Shown: positions 28,145-37,015 of the stretch, one piece after another
Position numbering within the stretch: the first letter of the stretch is position 1
Layout of the letters: each line of letters starts with the position of its first letter
Source of the DNA: Paramagnetospirillum magnetotacticum MS-1
GTDB taxonomy: Bacteria > Pseudomonadota > Alphaproteobacteria > Rhodospirillales > Magnetospirillaceae
Length of the DNA stretch: 64,000 nucleotides
Assembly (NCBI RefSeq): GCF_000829825.1
Contig: NZ_JXSL01000030.1
Coordinates: forward strand, 875,501-939,500
Direction of reading: 5' to 3'
Program-made: the position numbers and the translations under genes
The notes under the pieces: generated by a model
What the model was told of the DNA's origin: nothing
Database searches by the model: none
The model's input: the letters and a program-made list of their open reading frames with translations, nothing else

Positions 28145-28744
28145 TTATGGCATCAGAGACCCGATCGCCGCCATCCCCGCCGCGCCCGGCAGATGGCGCA
28201 GGCGATGCCGCGTCATGCCGCCCAAAGCAATGACCGGCACTCGGGACCGCCTGGCCCACAGCCGAAAACGCACAGGTCCGATGGTCGCGGCCCCCGGATG
28301 GCTGGCGGTGGGAAAAACCGGCGACAGCAAGGCCCCATGGGCGCCGAGATCTTGTGCCCGTCCCAAGGCCATGGTGCCGTGACAGGCCACCAGCAACAGC
28401 CGTTTGCGCCGCCAGACCCAGCCCAAGGCTCCGGCCAACAGCCCGTGCCGGGCCATTCCCTCGGGAAGATGCAGGCCGTCAGCCCCCAACTCCGCCGCCA
28501 GACGCCAATCCCCCGCCACCAGCAGGACGAGACGGCGCTGCCGCGCCAGCGCGGCCACCGCCTTGGCCAGGGGCTGACGCTTCTCGGACCCGTAATGACG
28601 CAGGATGACCCCTGCACCCGGCGGCAGTCGGCCCATGGCCTCCCGCGGATCGGGCAGGCGCGCCTCGTCGCTGACCAGCACCAGCCAGGGCTGCGCCGCT
28701 CGGGGCGGTTTGTTGAGTCGAACGCGGCGGTTTGCTAGGGTCAT
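28145..28744 (-). CDS. ThiE/TenI-type thiamine phosphate synthase
   Basis: A 199-residue TIM-barrel protein of the ThiE/TenI superfamily. It shows AELGADGLHLPEGMAR (the substrate loop near 84-99), LLVACHGTMALGRAQDLGAHGALLSPVFPTASHPG and ALGGMTRHRLRHLPGAAGMAAIG. The usual SCH motif reads ACHG and the pyrophosphate-binding residues are only partly kept, so it may be the divergent TenI-like paralogue common in alphaproteobacteria rather than the main ThiE. It is divergent from yggS with only 29 bases between the chosen starts; the same pairing occurs in related genomes. Confidence 0.78.
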   Translation of the reverse strand: MTLANRRVRLNKPPRAAQPWLVLVSDEARLPDPREAMGRLPPGAGVILRHYGSEKRQPLAKAVAALARQRRLVLLVAGDWRLAAELGADGLHLPEGMARHGLLAGALGWVWRRKRLLLVACHGTMALGRAQDLGAHGALLSPVFPTASHPGAATIGPVRFRLWARRSRVPVIALGGMTRHRLRHLPGAAGMAAIGSLMP

Positions 28745-28773
28745 GGCCGCATTCTAACGGAGTCTCCCCCCCT

Positions 28774-29424
28774 TTGTCCGCCATCGCCGCAGGCCTTAGC
28801 GCCATTCTCGCCCGCATTCGCGCCGCATCACCGGAGCGATCCGTCACCCTGGTGGCGGTCAGTAAGACCCACTCCGCCGAAGCCGTGGCCCAAGCCCTGG
28901 CCGCCGGACAGCGGGTGTTCGGCGAGAACCGGGTGCAGGAGGCCAAGGCCAAGTTCCCCGATTTACGGGGCGGCTATCCTGACTTGGAGCTTCACCTGAT
29001 CGGTCCATTGCAGACCAACAAGGTGCGGGACGCGATCGCCCTGTTCGACGTCATCGAAACCGTCGACCGCCCCAAACTGGCCCGCGCCCTGGCCGATGAA
29101 ATGGAACGCACGGGACGGCGTCCCCGCATTCTGATCCAGGTCAATACCGGCCGCGAAGCTCAAAAGGCCGGTGTGGACCCCGACCAGTTGGACGCCATGG
29201 TCGCCATCTGCCGCAATGAGTACAAGCTGCCCCTGGCCGGTTTGATGTGCATTCCCCCGGCCGAGGACGACCCCGCGCCCCATTTCCGCCTGCTGGCCGA
29301 CATGGCGCGGCGTCATGGCCTGGACGTGATCAGCATGGGAATGAGCGGCGATTTCGAGACGGCCATCACCGAGGGCGCCACCCATGTGCGGGTGGGATCG
29401 GCCATTTTCGGCCATCGTGTCTAA
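28774..29424 (+). CDS. yggS: YggS/PLPBP-family pyridoxal phosphate-binding protein
   Basis: A 216-residue single-domain PLP carrier involved in vitamin B6 homeostasis. I prefer the TTG at 28774 (SAIAAGLSAILARIRAAS follows) with GGAG about 11 bases upstream; an earlier TTG at 28732 would run into the divergent thiE-like start. The PLP lysine is in LVAVSKTHS, with GENRVQEAKAKF, LHLIGPLQTNKV and the phosphate-binding end SMGMSGDFETAITEGATHVRVGSAIFG all intact. It ends at a strong terminator. Confidence 0.92.
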   Translation: MSAIAAGLSAILARIRAASPERSVTLVAVSKTHSAEAVAQALAAGQRVFGENRVQEAKAKFPDLRGGYPDLELHLIGPLQTNKVRDAIALFDVIETVDRPKLARALADEMERTGRRPRILIQVNTGREAQKAGVDPDQLDAMVAICRNEYKLPLAGLMCIPPAEDDPAPHFRLLADMARRHGLDVISMGMSGDFETAITEGATHVRVGSAIFGHRV

Positions 29425-29455
29425 AGCGTGATGCCTTAAATATGCATCACGCTTT
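29423..29455 (+). terminator. Terminator hairpin after yggS
   Basis: AAAGCGTGATGC and GCATCACGCTTT pair perfectly over 12 bp around a nine-base loop and are followed by AGCTTTATTTGTTTT. The left arm begins at the yggS stop codon. The symmetric A and T ends could also serve the convergent gene that stops at 29567. Confidence 0.8.
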
Positions 29456-29566
29456 AGCTTTATTTGTTTTGCCCTCTGCCTTAGCAGGCGCCTCCGCGCC
29501 CTTGACCGCTCGCTCAATGTTCGCATCAGCACCGCGCCTCATATTTGAGGCTCGGCACTCTAATGA

Positions 29567-30631
29567 TTACTGGGCCGTAACGGTTGAGGCTCCGCCCGTT
29601 CCCAGGCGCGAGCTTTTCTCGTATTTGTCCATGGCTTGCATCATGGAGGCCGAGAACCAGTCGCCCGACTGCCCCCCGGAAAGGCCGGGAGTCGTCAGGG
29701 CGCCCGAGCTTTCGGCCTGGGCGGCGGCCATTTGCTGAGCCGTGGCGGCGGCGGCGGCCCGCTGTGCGCTGGGGCGATATCCCGTGACCGGGGCATTGGA
29801 GCGGAAGCCATTGCTGGACACGGTGGTGCCGATGGCGGGCGGCGATTGGGTGGCCAAGGGCGTGTTACGACCCGGAATGGGCATCAGGCGGGGTTCACGG
29901 CCCAGGGGCATGGGACGGTTGGCAGCTGACGCCACCTGTTCGGTGGCGGTCGGGACCGGAGCGGCGGCGGACGGGGAGGCCACCGGCTTGACCACCGGAG
30001 CCGAAGCCGGAGTATCGCCGCCCACCAGATCGCCCATGATCAGCGGCTGAGCCTTGGCATCGTCGGCGGATTTGGGTTCGGGCAATTTTGGCTCGGGAGC
30101 CTTGGCCGCGGCGGCAGCAGCCAGGATCTGGCTCTGCTGCACCGGGGACTCCTCCATCCGCGCCAATTGAGCGTCGGCGGCAGGCGCCTTCTCCTCGGCC
30201 GAAGCCAGCGCCGTACCGGTTCCCTTGGCGGGATCATCGTCGCGGAACAGGGCCAGCACATGCCCACCCGCATCCTCGCCCGTGGATTCTTCCAAGATGC
30301 AATTGGCCGCCGAGGCGATCAGACCGATCGGCCCGCCGAACAGGGTTCCCCCCACCAGACGGGCGGCCACGCCGATCTTGTCGCCGGTGGCTTCGCGGTA
30401 GAGATTGTTGATGATCGGAATGTGCTGCAGCGGGTTGATCACATCGAGCAGGTCCCAGAAGGACGGCGCGTCATCGCCCTCGGCGAACATGCTGAGCTGC
30501 TTCACATCCGGGGACGATTTTGCAGCCTTCGAGGCTTCCGCCGCCGTCACCGCATTTTCGGTGGGAAGCGTCGGCACCAGCGAATCGGGCATGGCCGAAA
30601 GCTGGTAGGAAGACACGGCGGAAAGCGACAT
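29567..30631 (-). CDS. Conserved hypothetical protein with low-complexity Ala/Pro linker
   Basis: A 354-residue protein I cannot assign to a named family. A compact helical block at about 55-115 contains SFWDLLDVINPLQHIPIIN, EATGDKIGVAARLVGGTLFG and GPIGLIASAANCILEESTG; this looks like a conserved domain. It is followed by a long Ala/Pro/Lys-rich linker (about 130-310) and a short conserved end with GDWFSASMMQAMDKYEKSSR. The glycine-rich LVGGTLFGGPIGLIASA stretch could insert in or lie on a membrane, but there is no signal peptide. It stands alone between a convergent yggS and ribA. Confidence 0.75.
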   Translation of the reverse strand: MSLSAVSSYQLSAMPDSLVPTLPTENAVTAAEASKAAKSSPDVKQLSMFAEGDDAPSFWDLLDVINPLQHIPIINNLYREATGDKIGVAARLVGGTLFGGPIGLIASAANCILEESTGEDAGGHVLALFRDDDPAKGTGTALASAEEKAPAADAQLARMEESPVQQSQILAAAAAAKAPEPKLPEPKSADDAKAQPLIMGDLVGGDTPASAPVVKPVASPSAAAPVPTATEQVASAANRPMPLGREPRLMPIPGRNTPLATQSPPAIGTTVSSNGFRSNAPVTGYRPSAQRAAAAATAQQMAAAQAESSGALTTPGLSGGQSGDWFSASMMQAMDKYEKSSRLGTGGASTVTAQ

Positions 30632-30769
30632 GGCGCACCTCGGATGAAGAACGCCTTCATCACTGCAACCATGGTGCCAGTTTTATCATGTTGATTTATT
30701 TAAAGAATTTAATTGGCGCGCCCGGCAGAACCGGTCTTGCGGCAAAAACCGGACGGCAAATTCTGCCCA

Positions 30770-31882
30770 TTAGAACAGATGGCCGCTTCGTGTCGCTTTG
30801 GTGCGCAGATAACCCTGATTGTGGTCATTGGAGGGAAAGACGTGCGGCACGCGCTCGGTCACTTCGATCCCGTGACGCGCCAGGGCATCGACCTTGAGCG
30901 GATTGTTGGTCAGCAGCCGGACCCGGCTGATGCCCAATAGCCGCAGCATCTGGGCGGCAGGCAGATAGATGCGCTCGTCATCGTCGAATCCCAGCTGGAG
31001 ATTGGCGTCCAGGGTGTCGAAGCCGGAATCTTGCAGCTCATAGGCCCGCAGTTTGTTGACCAGGCCGATGCCACGCCCCTCCTGGGCGAGATAGAGCAGG
31101 ACGCCGCTGCCGGTCTGGGCGATCTCGGCGATGGCGCCCCGCAACTGGTCGCCGCAATCGCAACGAAGACTGCCCAGCAGATCGCCGGTAAAACACTCGG
31201 AATGCAGACGGGCCAGGACCGGCTGGTCAGGATCGGGGTCGCCGATGACGATGGCCAGATGCTCGATTCCGCCATCTGAGGGCCGGAAGGCCACGATGCG
31301 GGCGTTCTCGGCATTCTCCAACGGCACGCGGGCGGCGCTGACCTGGCGCAGGGAACGGGCGGCGTTTTCCTGATAGCCGGTGATCTGGGCGGCCTCCACC
31401 CGCACCGCTTCAGGAGCGGCCGACACGACCAGGGCCAGCACCGCCGCGGGCAGCAGACGGGCCAGCTTGGCCAGGGCGACACAGGCTTCGTCCAGACCGC
31501 CAGCGCGGCGGGCATCCAGGCCGGAAAACACCGGCATGGGCAGAGAGCGGGCACCGGGATCGGCCAGCCATGCGATTGTTTCGCCGTCAAAACCATGCCC
31601 GGAACTCACCCGGAACACCCCGCTTTCGGTGTCGCCCAGGCCCAGCACACCGGCGCGCCGCCCGGTAAGCGCCAACAGGGTCGGCGATCCCGCCGCCGCC
31701 GCCAATTGAGCCAGGCTTTCATCGGACACCGCCTCGGCCGCCATCATCAGCGCCGCACCCTCGGCATGCCCGACCAGCACCAGCCCGCCACGGCGCAGTT
31801 CCGCGATGGCGCGATCGACGGCGACGAGGGACGGGGTGGCCAAGGCTTCCGGCTTGGGCGTGGTATCGAGACTTCGGGTCAT
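30770..31882 (-). CDS. ribA: GTP cyclohydrolase II with degenerate N-terminal RibB-like half
   Basis: A 370-residue protein. The C-terminal half (about 190-370) is GTP cyclohydrolase II, the first committed step of riboflavin synthesis: zinc ligands Cys230, Cys241 and Cys243 in HSECFTGDLLGSLRCDCGD, then LYLAQEGRGIGLVNKLRAY and RLLTNNPLKVDAL. Residues 1-185 resemble a decayed 3,4-dihydroxybutanone-4-phosphate synthase, but the acidic GDLV/EDE-type active-site motifs of RibB are absent, so only the RibA activity is expected. Such fusions are known in alphaproteobacteria. It is divergent from the response regulator gene. Confidence 0.9.
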   Translation of the reverse strand: MTRSLDTTPKPEALATPSLVAVDRAIAELRRGGLVLVGHAEGAALMMAAEAVSDESLAQLAAAAGSPTLLALTGRRAGVLGLGDTESGVFRVSSGHGFDGETIAWLADPGARSLPMPVFSGLDARRAGGLDEACVALAKLARLLPAAVLALVVSAAPEAVRVEAAQITGYQENAARSLRQVSAARVPLENAENARIVAFRPSDGGIEHLAIVIGDPDPDQPVLARLHSECFTGDLLGSLRCDCGDQLRGAIAEIAQTGSGVLLYLAQEGRGIGLVNKLRAYELQDSGFDTLDANLQLGFDDDERIYLPAAQMLRLLGISRVRLLTNNPLKVDALARHGIEVTERVPHVFPSNDHNQGYLRTKATRSGHLF

Positions 31883-32044
31883 GGACAGGCTTTGTTTTTC
31901 GACCGGCTGGGACCATACAGCCTTTTTTCCGCCTGGAAAAAGGAAAAGCCGTTGTGTTCATCCCCCGCCACAGTTCCGCCCCTTTGCCTTCATCGCCAGA
32001 ACACATTGCCGTGTGATATAGGGTGGCTATCGGAAAGGCCGAAC

Positions 32045-32674
32045 ATGAACGCACCGCCCCGCATTCTCCTCGCCATTGCCGATGCTCCCCTGCGCCGGAG
32101 CGTCGCCGATCATCTGCGCGGTACCGCCAATTGGACGGTGACCGAGGCCGCCGATCTGGCGGAGGCGAGGAAAAGCGCACCCGGCCAGGATCTGGCGGTC
32201 GTGGATGAATCCCTGGACGGCCCCGCCCTGTGCCTCAACCTGCGCGCTGATGGAATCGTCCTGCCCATGCTTCTGCTGGGTCCGCTGACCCTTCCGCGCT
32301 GCTGCGGCGTGGAAGGGGTGGTAACCAAGCCGCTGCGGCTGCCCGCCCTGGCATCGCGCATTCAAGAGATCCTCGCCCGCGCCGCCCAAGGCGTCAGGAT
32401 CGGCCGCTGGCGTTTCGATGAAACGCGCTCGGTCCTCGATGGCGAGGGGGGGGCCCTGCTCCGCCTGACCGCCAAGGAATCAGCCATTCTATCGCGTCTT
32501 CACGGCGCCACCGGGCAGGTGGTGGCGCGCGAGACCTTGCTGGACGAAGTATGGGGCTATGGCGCGGGCATCGATACCCACACCCTGGAAACCCATATCT
32601 ACAAGCTGCGGCGCAAACTGGGGGCCGGTGTGCTGCTCAGCGAGAGCGGCGGCTACCGGCTGTCATCGGGATAA
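32045..32674 (+). CDS. OmpR/PhoB-type regulator with reduced receiver domain, orphan
   Basis: A 209-residue protein. Residues about 6-110 are a short receiver-like domain: the phosphoacceptor candidate is Asp54 in LAVVDESLDG and the lysine is Lys95 in VVTKP, but the usual acidic pair after beta-1 is reduced to IADAP (Asp13 only) and the central part is shortened. Residues about 117-207 are a full winged-helix effector (RLTAKESAILSRLHGATGQVV, LLDEVWGYGAGIDTHTLETH, YKLRRKL). No histidine kinase gene is nearby. It may bind DNA without phosphorylation. It is convergent with xthA (nine bases apart). Confidence 0.85.
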   Translation: MNAPPRILLAIADAPLRRSVADHLRGTANWTVTEAADLAEARKSAPGQDLAVVDESLDGPALCLNLRADGIVLPMLLLGPLTLPRCCGVEGVVTKPLRLPALASRIQEILARAAQGVRIGRWRFDETRSVLDGEGGALLRLTAKESAILSRLHGATGQVVARETLLDEVWGYGAGIDTHTLETHIYKLRRKLGAGVLLSESGGYRLSSG

Positions 32675-32683
32675 GCTGGCGTC

Positions 32684-33475
32684 CTACAGATCGAAATCCA
32701 CCATCACCGGCACATGATCGGAGGGCTGGGTCCAGGCGCGGGCCTCGCGCGCCACCAGCATGCCGCGCAGACTGGGCGCCAGGGCGGGAGTGACCCAGAC
32801 ATGGTCGAGGCGGCGGCCCCGGTCGTTCTTCTGCCAGTCGGGAGAGCGGTAGCTCCACCAGGTGTACAGCTTGTCCTCGGGCGGCACGAAATGGCGCATG
32901 GCATCGACGAAGGGCACCGAAGCCAGGAAGGCGTTGAGCAGATCCACCTCGGCTGGCGTATGGCTGATCACCTTCAGCATCTGCTTGTGCGACCAGACAT
33001 CGTTCTCCAGCGGTGCGATGTTGAAGTCGCCAGCCAGGATCACCTTGTCCTCGGGCCTGATTTCGGCGGCGGCCCAGGCGGTGATTTCGCGCACGAAGTC
33101 CAGCTTGTGCGCAAATTTGTCATTGGTCTCGGGATCGGGGATGTCGCCGCCAGCCGGGATATAGAGGCAATGGATTTGCACACCGTTTTCCAGGCGCGCC
33201 ATCAAATGGCGGCGGTCGTCGCGGCCGCAGCGCGACATTGGCCGCCACTCGGCGATGGGCAGGCGCGACAGGATGGCCACGCCGTTATAGCCCTTCATAC
33301 CGTGGAAGGCGATGTGCCCGAACCCCATCTCCCGGCATTGGTCCAAGGGGAATAAGGGGTCGTCGACCTTGATCTCCTGCAAGCAGATGATATCGGGATT
33401 CATCACCGACGCCACCTGGCTCAGGAGATCGATGCGAAGGCGGATTGAATTGATGTTCCAGGTGACGAGGCGCAA
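32684..33475 (-). CDS. xthA: Exodeoxyribonuclease III
   Basis: A 263-residue AP endonuclease/3'-exonuclease of base-excision repair. Active-site blocks are intact: RLVTWNINSIRLR (Asn7), CLQEIKVDD (metal-binding Glu), YIPAGG, ILAGDFNIAP (Asp and Asn), YTWWSYR and the terminal RRLDHVW...PSDHVPV with the catalytic Asp-His pair. The N-terminus MRLVTWNINS is at the ATG 33475. Upstream lies a structured repeat in the opposite orientation. Confidence 0.95.
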   Translation of the reverse strand: MRLVTWNINSIRLRIDLLSQVASVMNPDIICLQEIKVDDPLFPLDQCREMGFGHIAFHGMKGYNGVAILSRLPIAEWRPMSRCGRDDRRHLMARLENGVQIHCLYIPAGGDIPDPETNDKFAHKLDFVREITAWAAAEIRPEDKVILAGDFNIAPLENDVWSHKQMLKVISHTPAEVDLLNAFLASVPFVDAMRHFVPPEDKLYTWWSYRSPDWQKNDRGRRLDHVWVTPALAPSLRGMLVAREARAWTQPSDHVPVMVDFDL

Positions 33476-33538
33476 TCGAGGCTACTCCGGTTTAGACGGA
33501 TGAGATGAATTCCGACGAGCCCTTGAGGCGAGGAGGCA

Positions 33539-33612
33539 AGGCCAAGGGCCGTCGCGCCTTATGGCGCGAAAGCCAAGCGGCCTGCAAGGCCGCGCCCGGC
33601 GACTGAGGGACA
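33539..33612 (+). repeat. Structured repeat family A, copy 2
   Basis: Three successive perfect hairpins: GGCC/GGCC with AAG loop (33540-33550), CGCGCC/GGCGCG with TTAT loop (33553-33568), GCGGCC/GGCCGC with five-base loop (33577-33593), then the tail CCCGGCGACTGAGGGACA (33595-33612). It lies antisense to both flanking genes. Compared with the copies at 38411 and 57212, stems 2 and 3 differ in sequence but keep pairing. Confidence 0.8.
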
Positions 33613-33624
33613 TAGCAAACGAAA

Positions 33625-33658
33625 AGGGCGCCCGGTCAGGGGGGTAACCGGGCGCCCT
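33625..33658 (-). terminator. Rho-independent terminator of lolA
   Basis: On the minus strand AGGGCGCCCGGT pairs with ACCGGGCGCCCT (12 bp), followed by TTTCGTTTGC. It sits about 150 bases after the lolA stop and directly before repeat family A copy 2. Confidence 0.7.
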
Positions 33659-33811
33659 ATTGCTCCGTGTGGAGCGGCGGGGTGGCAGGGGAAACCAACC
33701 CCGCGAGGGCCGGACCATTGCAGTCTCGGCCGCGCTCCATGGAATCTGGGGAGTCGTTTCCCCCTTCACAGGCGCCAGTAACGCATGGCCGCCATGCGCT
33801 ACAAGCATGTC

Positions 33812-34462
33812 TCAGTTGCCGGTATTGAGAGTCGGCGCGGTGAACTTGGGATTCTTGAACTCGAACAGCTTGGCATCCAGGGTCAGGCCGCTTTGCGCCT
33901 GATAAAGCGAAACCGTGGTCACCTGATGCTGGGCATCCTTGACCTGCCACTGGCGCAGCGCGAAGGGCTTGTCGGAGAAGACCAGGGTGATCTCACCCGA
34001 GGCCGGGTCTTCGGCTTCCACCACCGAGATGCGCACCACGCCGGGCAGGCGGACCACCCGGGTCACCGCCACGTCGCCACCGTTCAGCCGGACATTGGGC
34101 CGCACCAGGATACCAGCCGGGGTGGAGCCCAGCGGGATATAGCTGGGCTCGCCCAATTGCTGGTCATGGACGATGAGAAAGCTGCCATCGGCCACCACCA
34201 GCAGCGGGCTGGGCGGATCATATTGCAGCCGCAACTTGCCCGGCCGCGACAGATAGGCATCGCCCTCCACCGAGGCGCCGTTGGGCGAGACCTGAAGAAA
34301 GCGGGCCTTCAAGGTGGTGACGCCGTTGAGATAGTCCTCGGCCCGCTCGATATCGGCCTTGTCCTGGGCGGACAGGGGCAGGCGCGCCGGTTGGGCGGCC
34401 TGGGCCGTGGTCAGAAGAAGGCTGCACAACACCGCAGCCACGCTGAATCTAAATCCACCCAT
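33812..34462 (-). CDS. lolA: Outer-membrane lipoprotein carrier LolA
   Basis: A 216-residue periplasmic chaperone that carries lipoproteins from LolCDE to LolB. A signal peptide (about 1-22, ending TTAQA) precedes the half-barrel: YLNGVTTLKARFLQVSPNG, GDAYLSRPGKLRLQYDPPSP and LLVVADGSFLIVHD are classic LolA segments. It follows ftsK on the same strand after a 127-base gap that contains a CACGAAGG inverted repeat. The ftsK-lolA-xthA order is common in Rhodospirillales. Confidence 0.92.
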   Translation of the reverse strand: MGGFRFSVAAVLCSLLLTTAQAAQPARLPLSAQDKADIERAEDYLNGVTTLKARFLQVSPNGASVEGDAYLSRPGKLRLQYDPPSPLLVVADGSFLIVHDQQLGEPSYIPLGSTPAGILVRPNVRLNGGDVAVTRVVRLPGVVRISVVEAEDPASGEITLVFSDKPFALRQWQVKDAQHQVTTVSLYQAQSGLTLDAKLFEFKNPKFTAPTLNTGN

Positions 34463-34506
34463 CGTCTCTCGTTCCCATTCAGTCCTGTGCCGCCGTCATC
34501 GTGAGT

Positions 34507-34581
34507 CGCCACGAAGGCACGAAGAATATGGAAGAAATATGGTCTTCGTTCTTCCCTTCGTGCCTTCGCGCCTTCGGGGTG
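34507..34581. repeat. CACGAAGG inverted repeat, copy 1
   Basis: CCACGAAGGCACGAAG (34509-34524) is mirrored by CTTCGTGCCTTCG further right (about 34557-34569), giving a long imperfect hairpin in the ftsK-lolA gap, followed by GTGAAAATTTTTT. The same arms recur at 42236-42325. Confidence 0.75.
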
Positions 34582-34589
34582 AAAATTTT

Positions 34590-37007
34590 TTAATACTCGA
34601 CCCCGGTGCGGGCCAGGACTTCGCGTTTGCCCACATGATTGGGCTTGCCCACCACGCCTTCCGATTCCATGCGCTCGATCAGGCGGGCGGCGCGGTTATA
34701 GCCGATCTGAAGATGACGCTGCACGAAGGAGGTGGACGCCTTGTTCTCGCGGCAGACCAGGGCCACGGCCTGATCATAGAGATCATCGCCCGACCCGCCG
34801 CCTTCGCCGCCGCCTTGGCCGAATTCCGTCTGCTCTTCCTCGGTCACCGCCTCCACATAGGACGGCTCGCCCTGGGAGCGCAGATGTTCGACCACCTTCT
34901 CCACCTCGTCGTCGGAGACAAAGGGGCCGTGAACGCGGGTCACGCGGCCGCCCGAGGCCATGTACAGCATGTCGCCCTGACCCAGCAGCTGCTCGGCGCC
35001 CTGCTCGCCCAGAATGGTGCGGCTGTCGATCTTGCTGGTTACCTGGAAGGAGATGCGGGTGGGGAAATTGGCCTTGATGGTGCCGGTGATGACATCCACC
35101 GAGGGGCGCTGGGTGGCCATCAGGATATGAATTCCGGCGGCGCGCGCCATCTGGGCCAGACGCTGAACGGCGGCTTCGATATCCTTGCCCGCCACCAGCA
35201 TCAGATCGGCCATCTCATCGACGATGACCACGATGAAGGGCAGCGGCTCCAGCGCCAGGGTCTGTTCCTCGTAGAGCGGCTTGCCGGTATCGGGGTCAAA
35301 GCCGGTCTGCACCGTACGGGTCAGCACCTCGCCCCGGTCGCGGGCCTCGGCCAGACGGTGGTTGTAGCCAGCGATGTTACGCACGCCCAACTGGCTCATG
35401 GCGCGGTAGCGGTCTTCCATCTCGCGCACCGCCCATTTCAGGGCCACCACCGCCTTGCCCGGCTCGGTGACCACCGGGGCCAGCAGATGGGGAATGCCGT
35501 CATAGACGGAGAGTTCCAGCATCTTGGGATCGATCATGATGATCCGGCACTCTTCCGGCGTCAGGCGGTAGAGCAGGGACAGGATCATGGTGTTGATGGC
35601 CACCGACTTGCCCGAGCCGGTGGTGCCAGCGATCAGCAGATGGGGCATGCGGGCCAGATCGACCATCACCGGCGCGCCGCCGATATCCTTGCCCAGCACG
35701 AGAGTCAGCTTGGCCGAGGCCTTCTCGAACTGCTCGGCGGCCAAAAGCTCGCGCAAATAGACCGTTTCCCGCTTCTGGTTGGGCAATTCGATGCCGATGA
35801 CGCTGCGCCCCGGAACCGTGGCGATGCGCACCGAGAGCGCGCTCATGGACCGCGCGATATCATCGGCCAGACCGATCACCCGGCTGGTCTTGGTCCCCGG
35901 CGCCGGTTCCAGCTCGTAAAGCGTCACCACCGGGCCGGGCCGGACCTTCACCACCTTGCCGTTGACGCCGAAATCGGACAGCACCTCTTCCAGAAGGCGG
36001 GCGTTCTGGGCCAGGCCGTCCTGGTTGATGCGCGTCTGGCCCTGCTCTGGCGCAGGCGCCAGCAGAGTGAGCGGCGGCACTTGATAGCCCGAACCGGGTG
36101 GCGGCGCCCCGAGATCCAGCGTGCCCTGGCGGGCGGCGCGCTCGCGCTTGCCCGGCGTCACCGGCGGCCGCTTGGGCTGGACCAGGGAACCGGCGGGCGG
36201 CGGCGGCTCGGCCATGGAGTCCAGGGGTGGCGGGACGAAGGGATCGTCGTCATCCTCGTCCTCGTCGGCCAGCGGCGGCATGGGCACCGGCTGCGCCCGC
36301 GCCGGAACCGGGCGCAGCACCGGATCCACGCGGCGGATGCCCGGCTCTTGCTCGGCGAAGGGATGGGCGCGCAGGGCCGAGGCCGCTTGACCGGCAGCGC
36401 TGGCCATATCCAGGGAACGCCGCCCCAATCCGGCCCATTCGGCAGCCGTCAGGCCCAGCACGAAGACACTGGCCCCCAGACCGGCCAGCAGGGCGGCGGG
36501 ACCGGCGATCCAGGCGAATTCGGGCGGCAGCACCAGACCCAGGCCCTTGACCAGAATCTGCCCCAAGGCACCGCCGGGACCGGCGGGAAGCGATGGCATG
36601 GCCGGAAGCGGCAGGGCCGCCAGGGCCAGCCCCCAAACCACCATGGTGGGCGGCAATATCATCAGGCGCAGCGCCCAGCGACCGGGCAGACGTACCCTGA
36701 TCAGCACCAATAGACCCCAGACCACCCAGGTCAGGGCCAGAATGGCCCCGCCCCAGCCCACCGCCTGGAACAGAAAATCGGCGAACCAGGCCCCAGGACG
36801 GCCCAGGGCGTTGATCACCGGATCGCTGGTGACGGTATCGAAACTGGAATCATGGGGGTCGGCGGTAACCAGGGCGGCCAGACCGGCCGCGCCTAAGGCC
36901 AGCATGGCCAGACCGCCCAACTGGGTCAGGCGGCGGCGCAGAAAATCCACGGTTCCGCGCGGCAGGAACCCGCCCGACGGCATGGTTTTGCGCGATGGAG
37001 CCGCCAT
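34590..37007 (-). CDS. ftsK: DNA translocase FtsK
   Basis: An 805-residue septal DNA pump. The N-terminal part has four membrane helices (about 28-50, 78-103, 114-137, 161-187); a Pro- and Asp-rich linker (about 225-300) follows, including a run of acidic residues near 248-255. The motor domain has Walker A GTTGSGKS at 461-468, preceded by PHLLIAG, and Walker [12 protein letters not shown]. The C-terminal winged-helix gamma domain ([21 protein letters not shown]) recognises KOPS sequences. It lies eight bases after the aminotransferase gene, so the two are co-transcribed. Confidence 0.95.
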   Translation of the reverse strand: MAAPSRKTMPSGGFLPRGTVDFLRRRLTQLGGLAMLALGAAGLAALVTADPHDSSFDTVTSDPVINALGRPGAWFADFLFQAVGWGGAILALTWVVWGLLVLIRVRLPGRWALRLMILPPTMVVWGLALAALPLPAMPSLPAGPGGALGQILVKGLGLVLPPEFAWIAGPAALLAGLGASVFVLGLTAAEWAGLGRRSLDMASAAGQAASALRAHPFAEQEPGIRRVDPVLRPVPARAQPVPMPPLADEDEDDDDPFVPPPLDSMAEPPPPAGSLVQPKRPPVTPGKRERAARQGTLDLGAPPPGSGYQVPPLTLLAPAPEQGQTRINQDGLAQNARLLEEVLSDFGVNGKVVKVRPGPVVTLYELEPAPGTKTSRVIGLADDIARSMSALSVRIATVPGRSVIGIELPNQKRETVYLRELLAAEQFEKASAKLTLVLGKDIGGAPVMVDLARMPHLLIAGTTGSGKSVAINTMILSLLYRLTPEECRIIMIDPKMLELSVYDGIPHLLAPVVTEPGKAVVALKWAVREMEDRYRAMSQLGVRNIAGYNHRLAEARDRGEVLTRTVQTGFDPDTGKPLYEEQTLALEPLPFIVVIVDEMADLMLVAGKDIEAAVQRLAQMARAAGIHILMATQRPSVDVITGTIKANFPTRISFQVTSKIDSRTILGEQGAEQLLGQGDMLYMASGGRVTRVHGPFVSDDEVEKVVEHLRSQGEPSYVEAVTEEEQTEFGQGGGEGGGSGDDLYDQAVALVCRENKASTSFVQRHLQIGYNRAARLIERMESEGVVGKPNHVGKREVLARTGVEY

Positions 37008-37015
37008 CTTTCCGT

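Larger units (their letters stand above)
33476..33811. other. Intergenic region between lolA and xthA
   Basis: 336 bases between two minus-strand genes. From the lolA side it holds about 150 bases without recognisable structure, then the lolA terminator (33625-33658), then structured repeat family A copy 2 (33539-33612), and about 60 bases before the xthA start that should contain its promoter. No small gene with a credible ribosome site was seen. Confidence 0.7.

Noticed and set aside
28145..28744. Naming the TenI-like gene thiE outright
   Set aside because: The active-site motifs are only partly conserved, so it may not be the true thiamine phosphate synthase.
34359..36713. A 784-codon frame opposite ftsK, and similar long frames opposite glutamate dehydrogenase, parB/parA, amtB and rho
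   Set aside because: Same reason: each is the antisense shadow of a well-supported gene, without ribosome site or recognisable domain.
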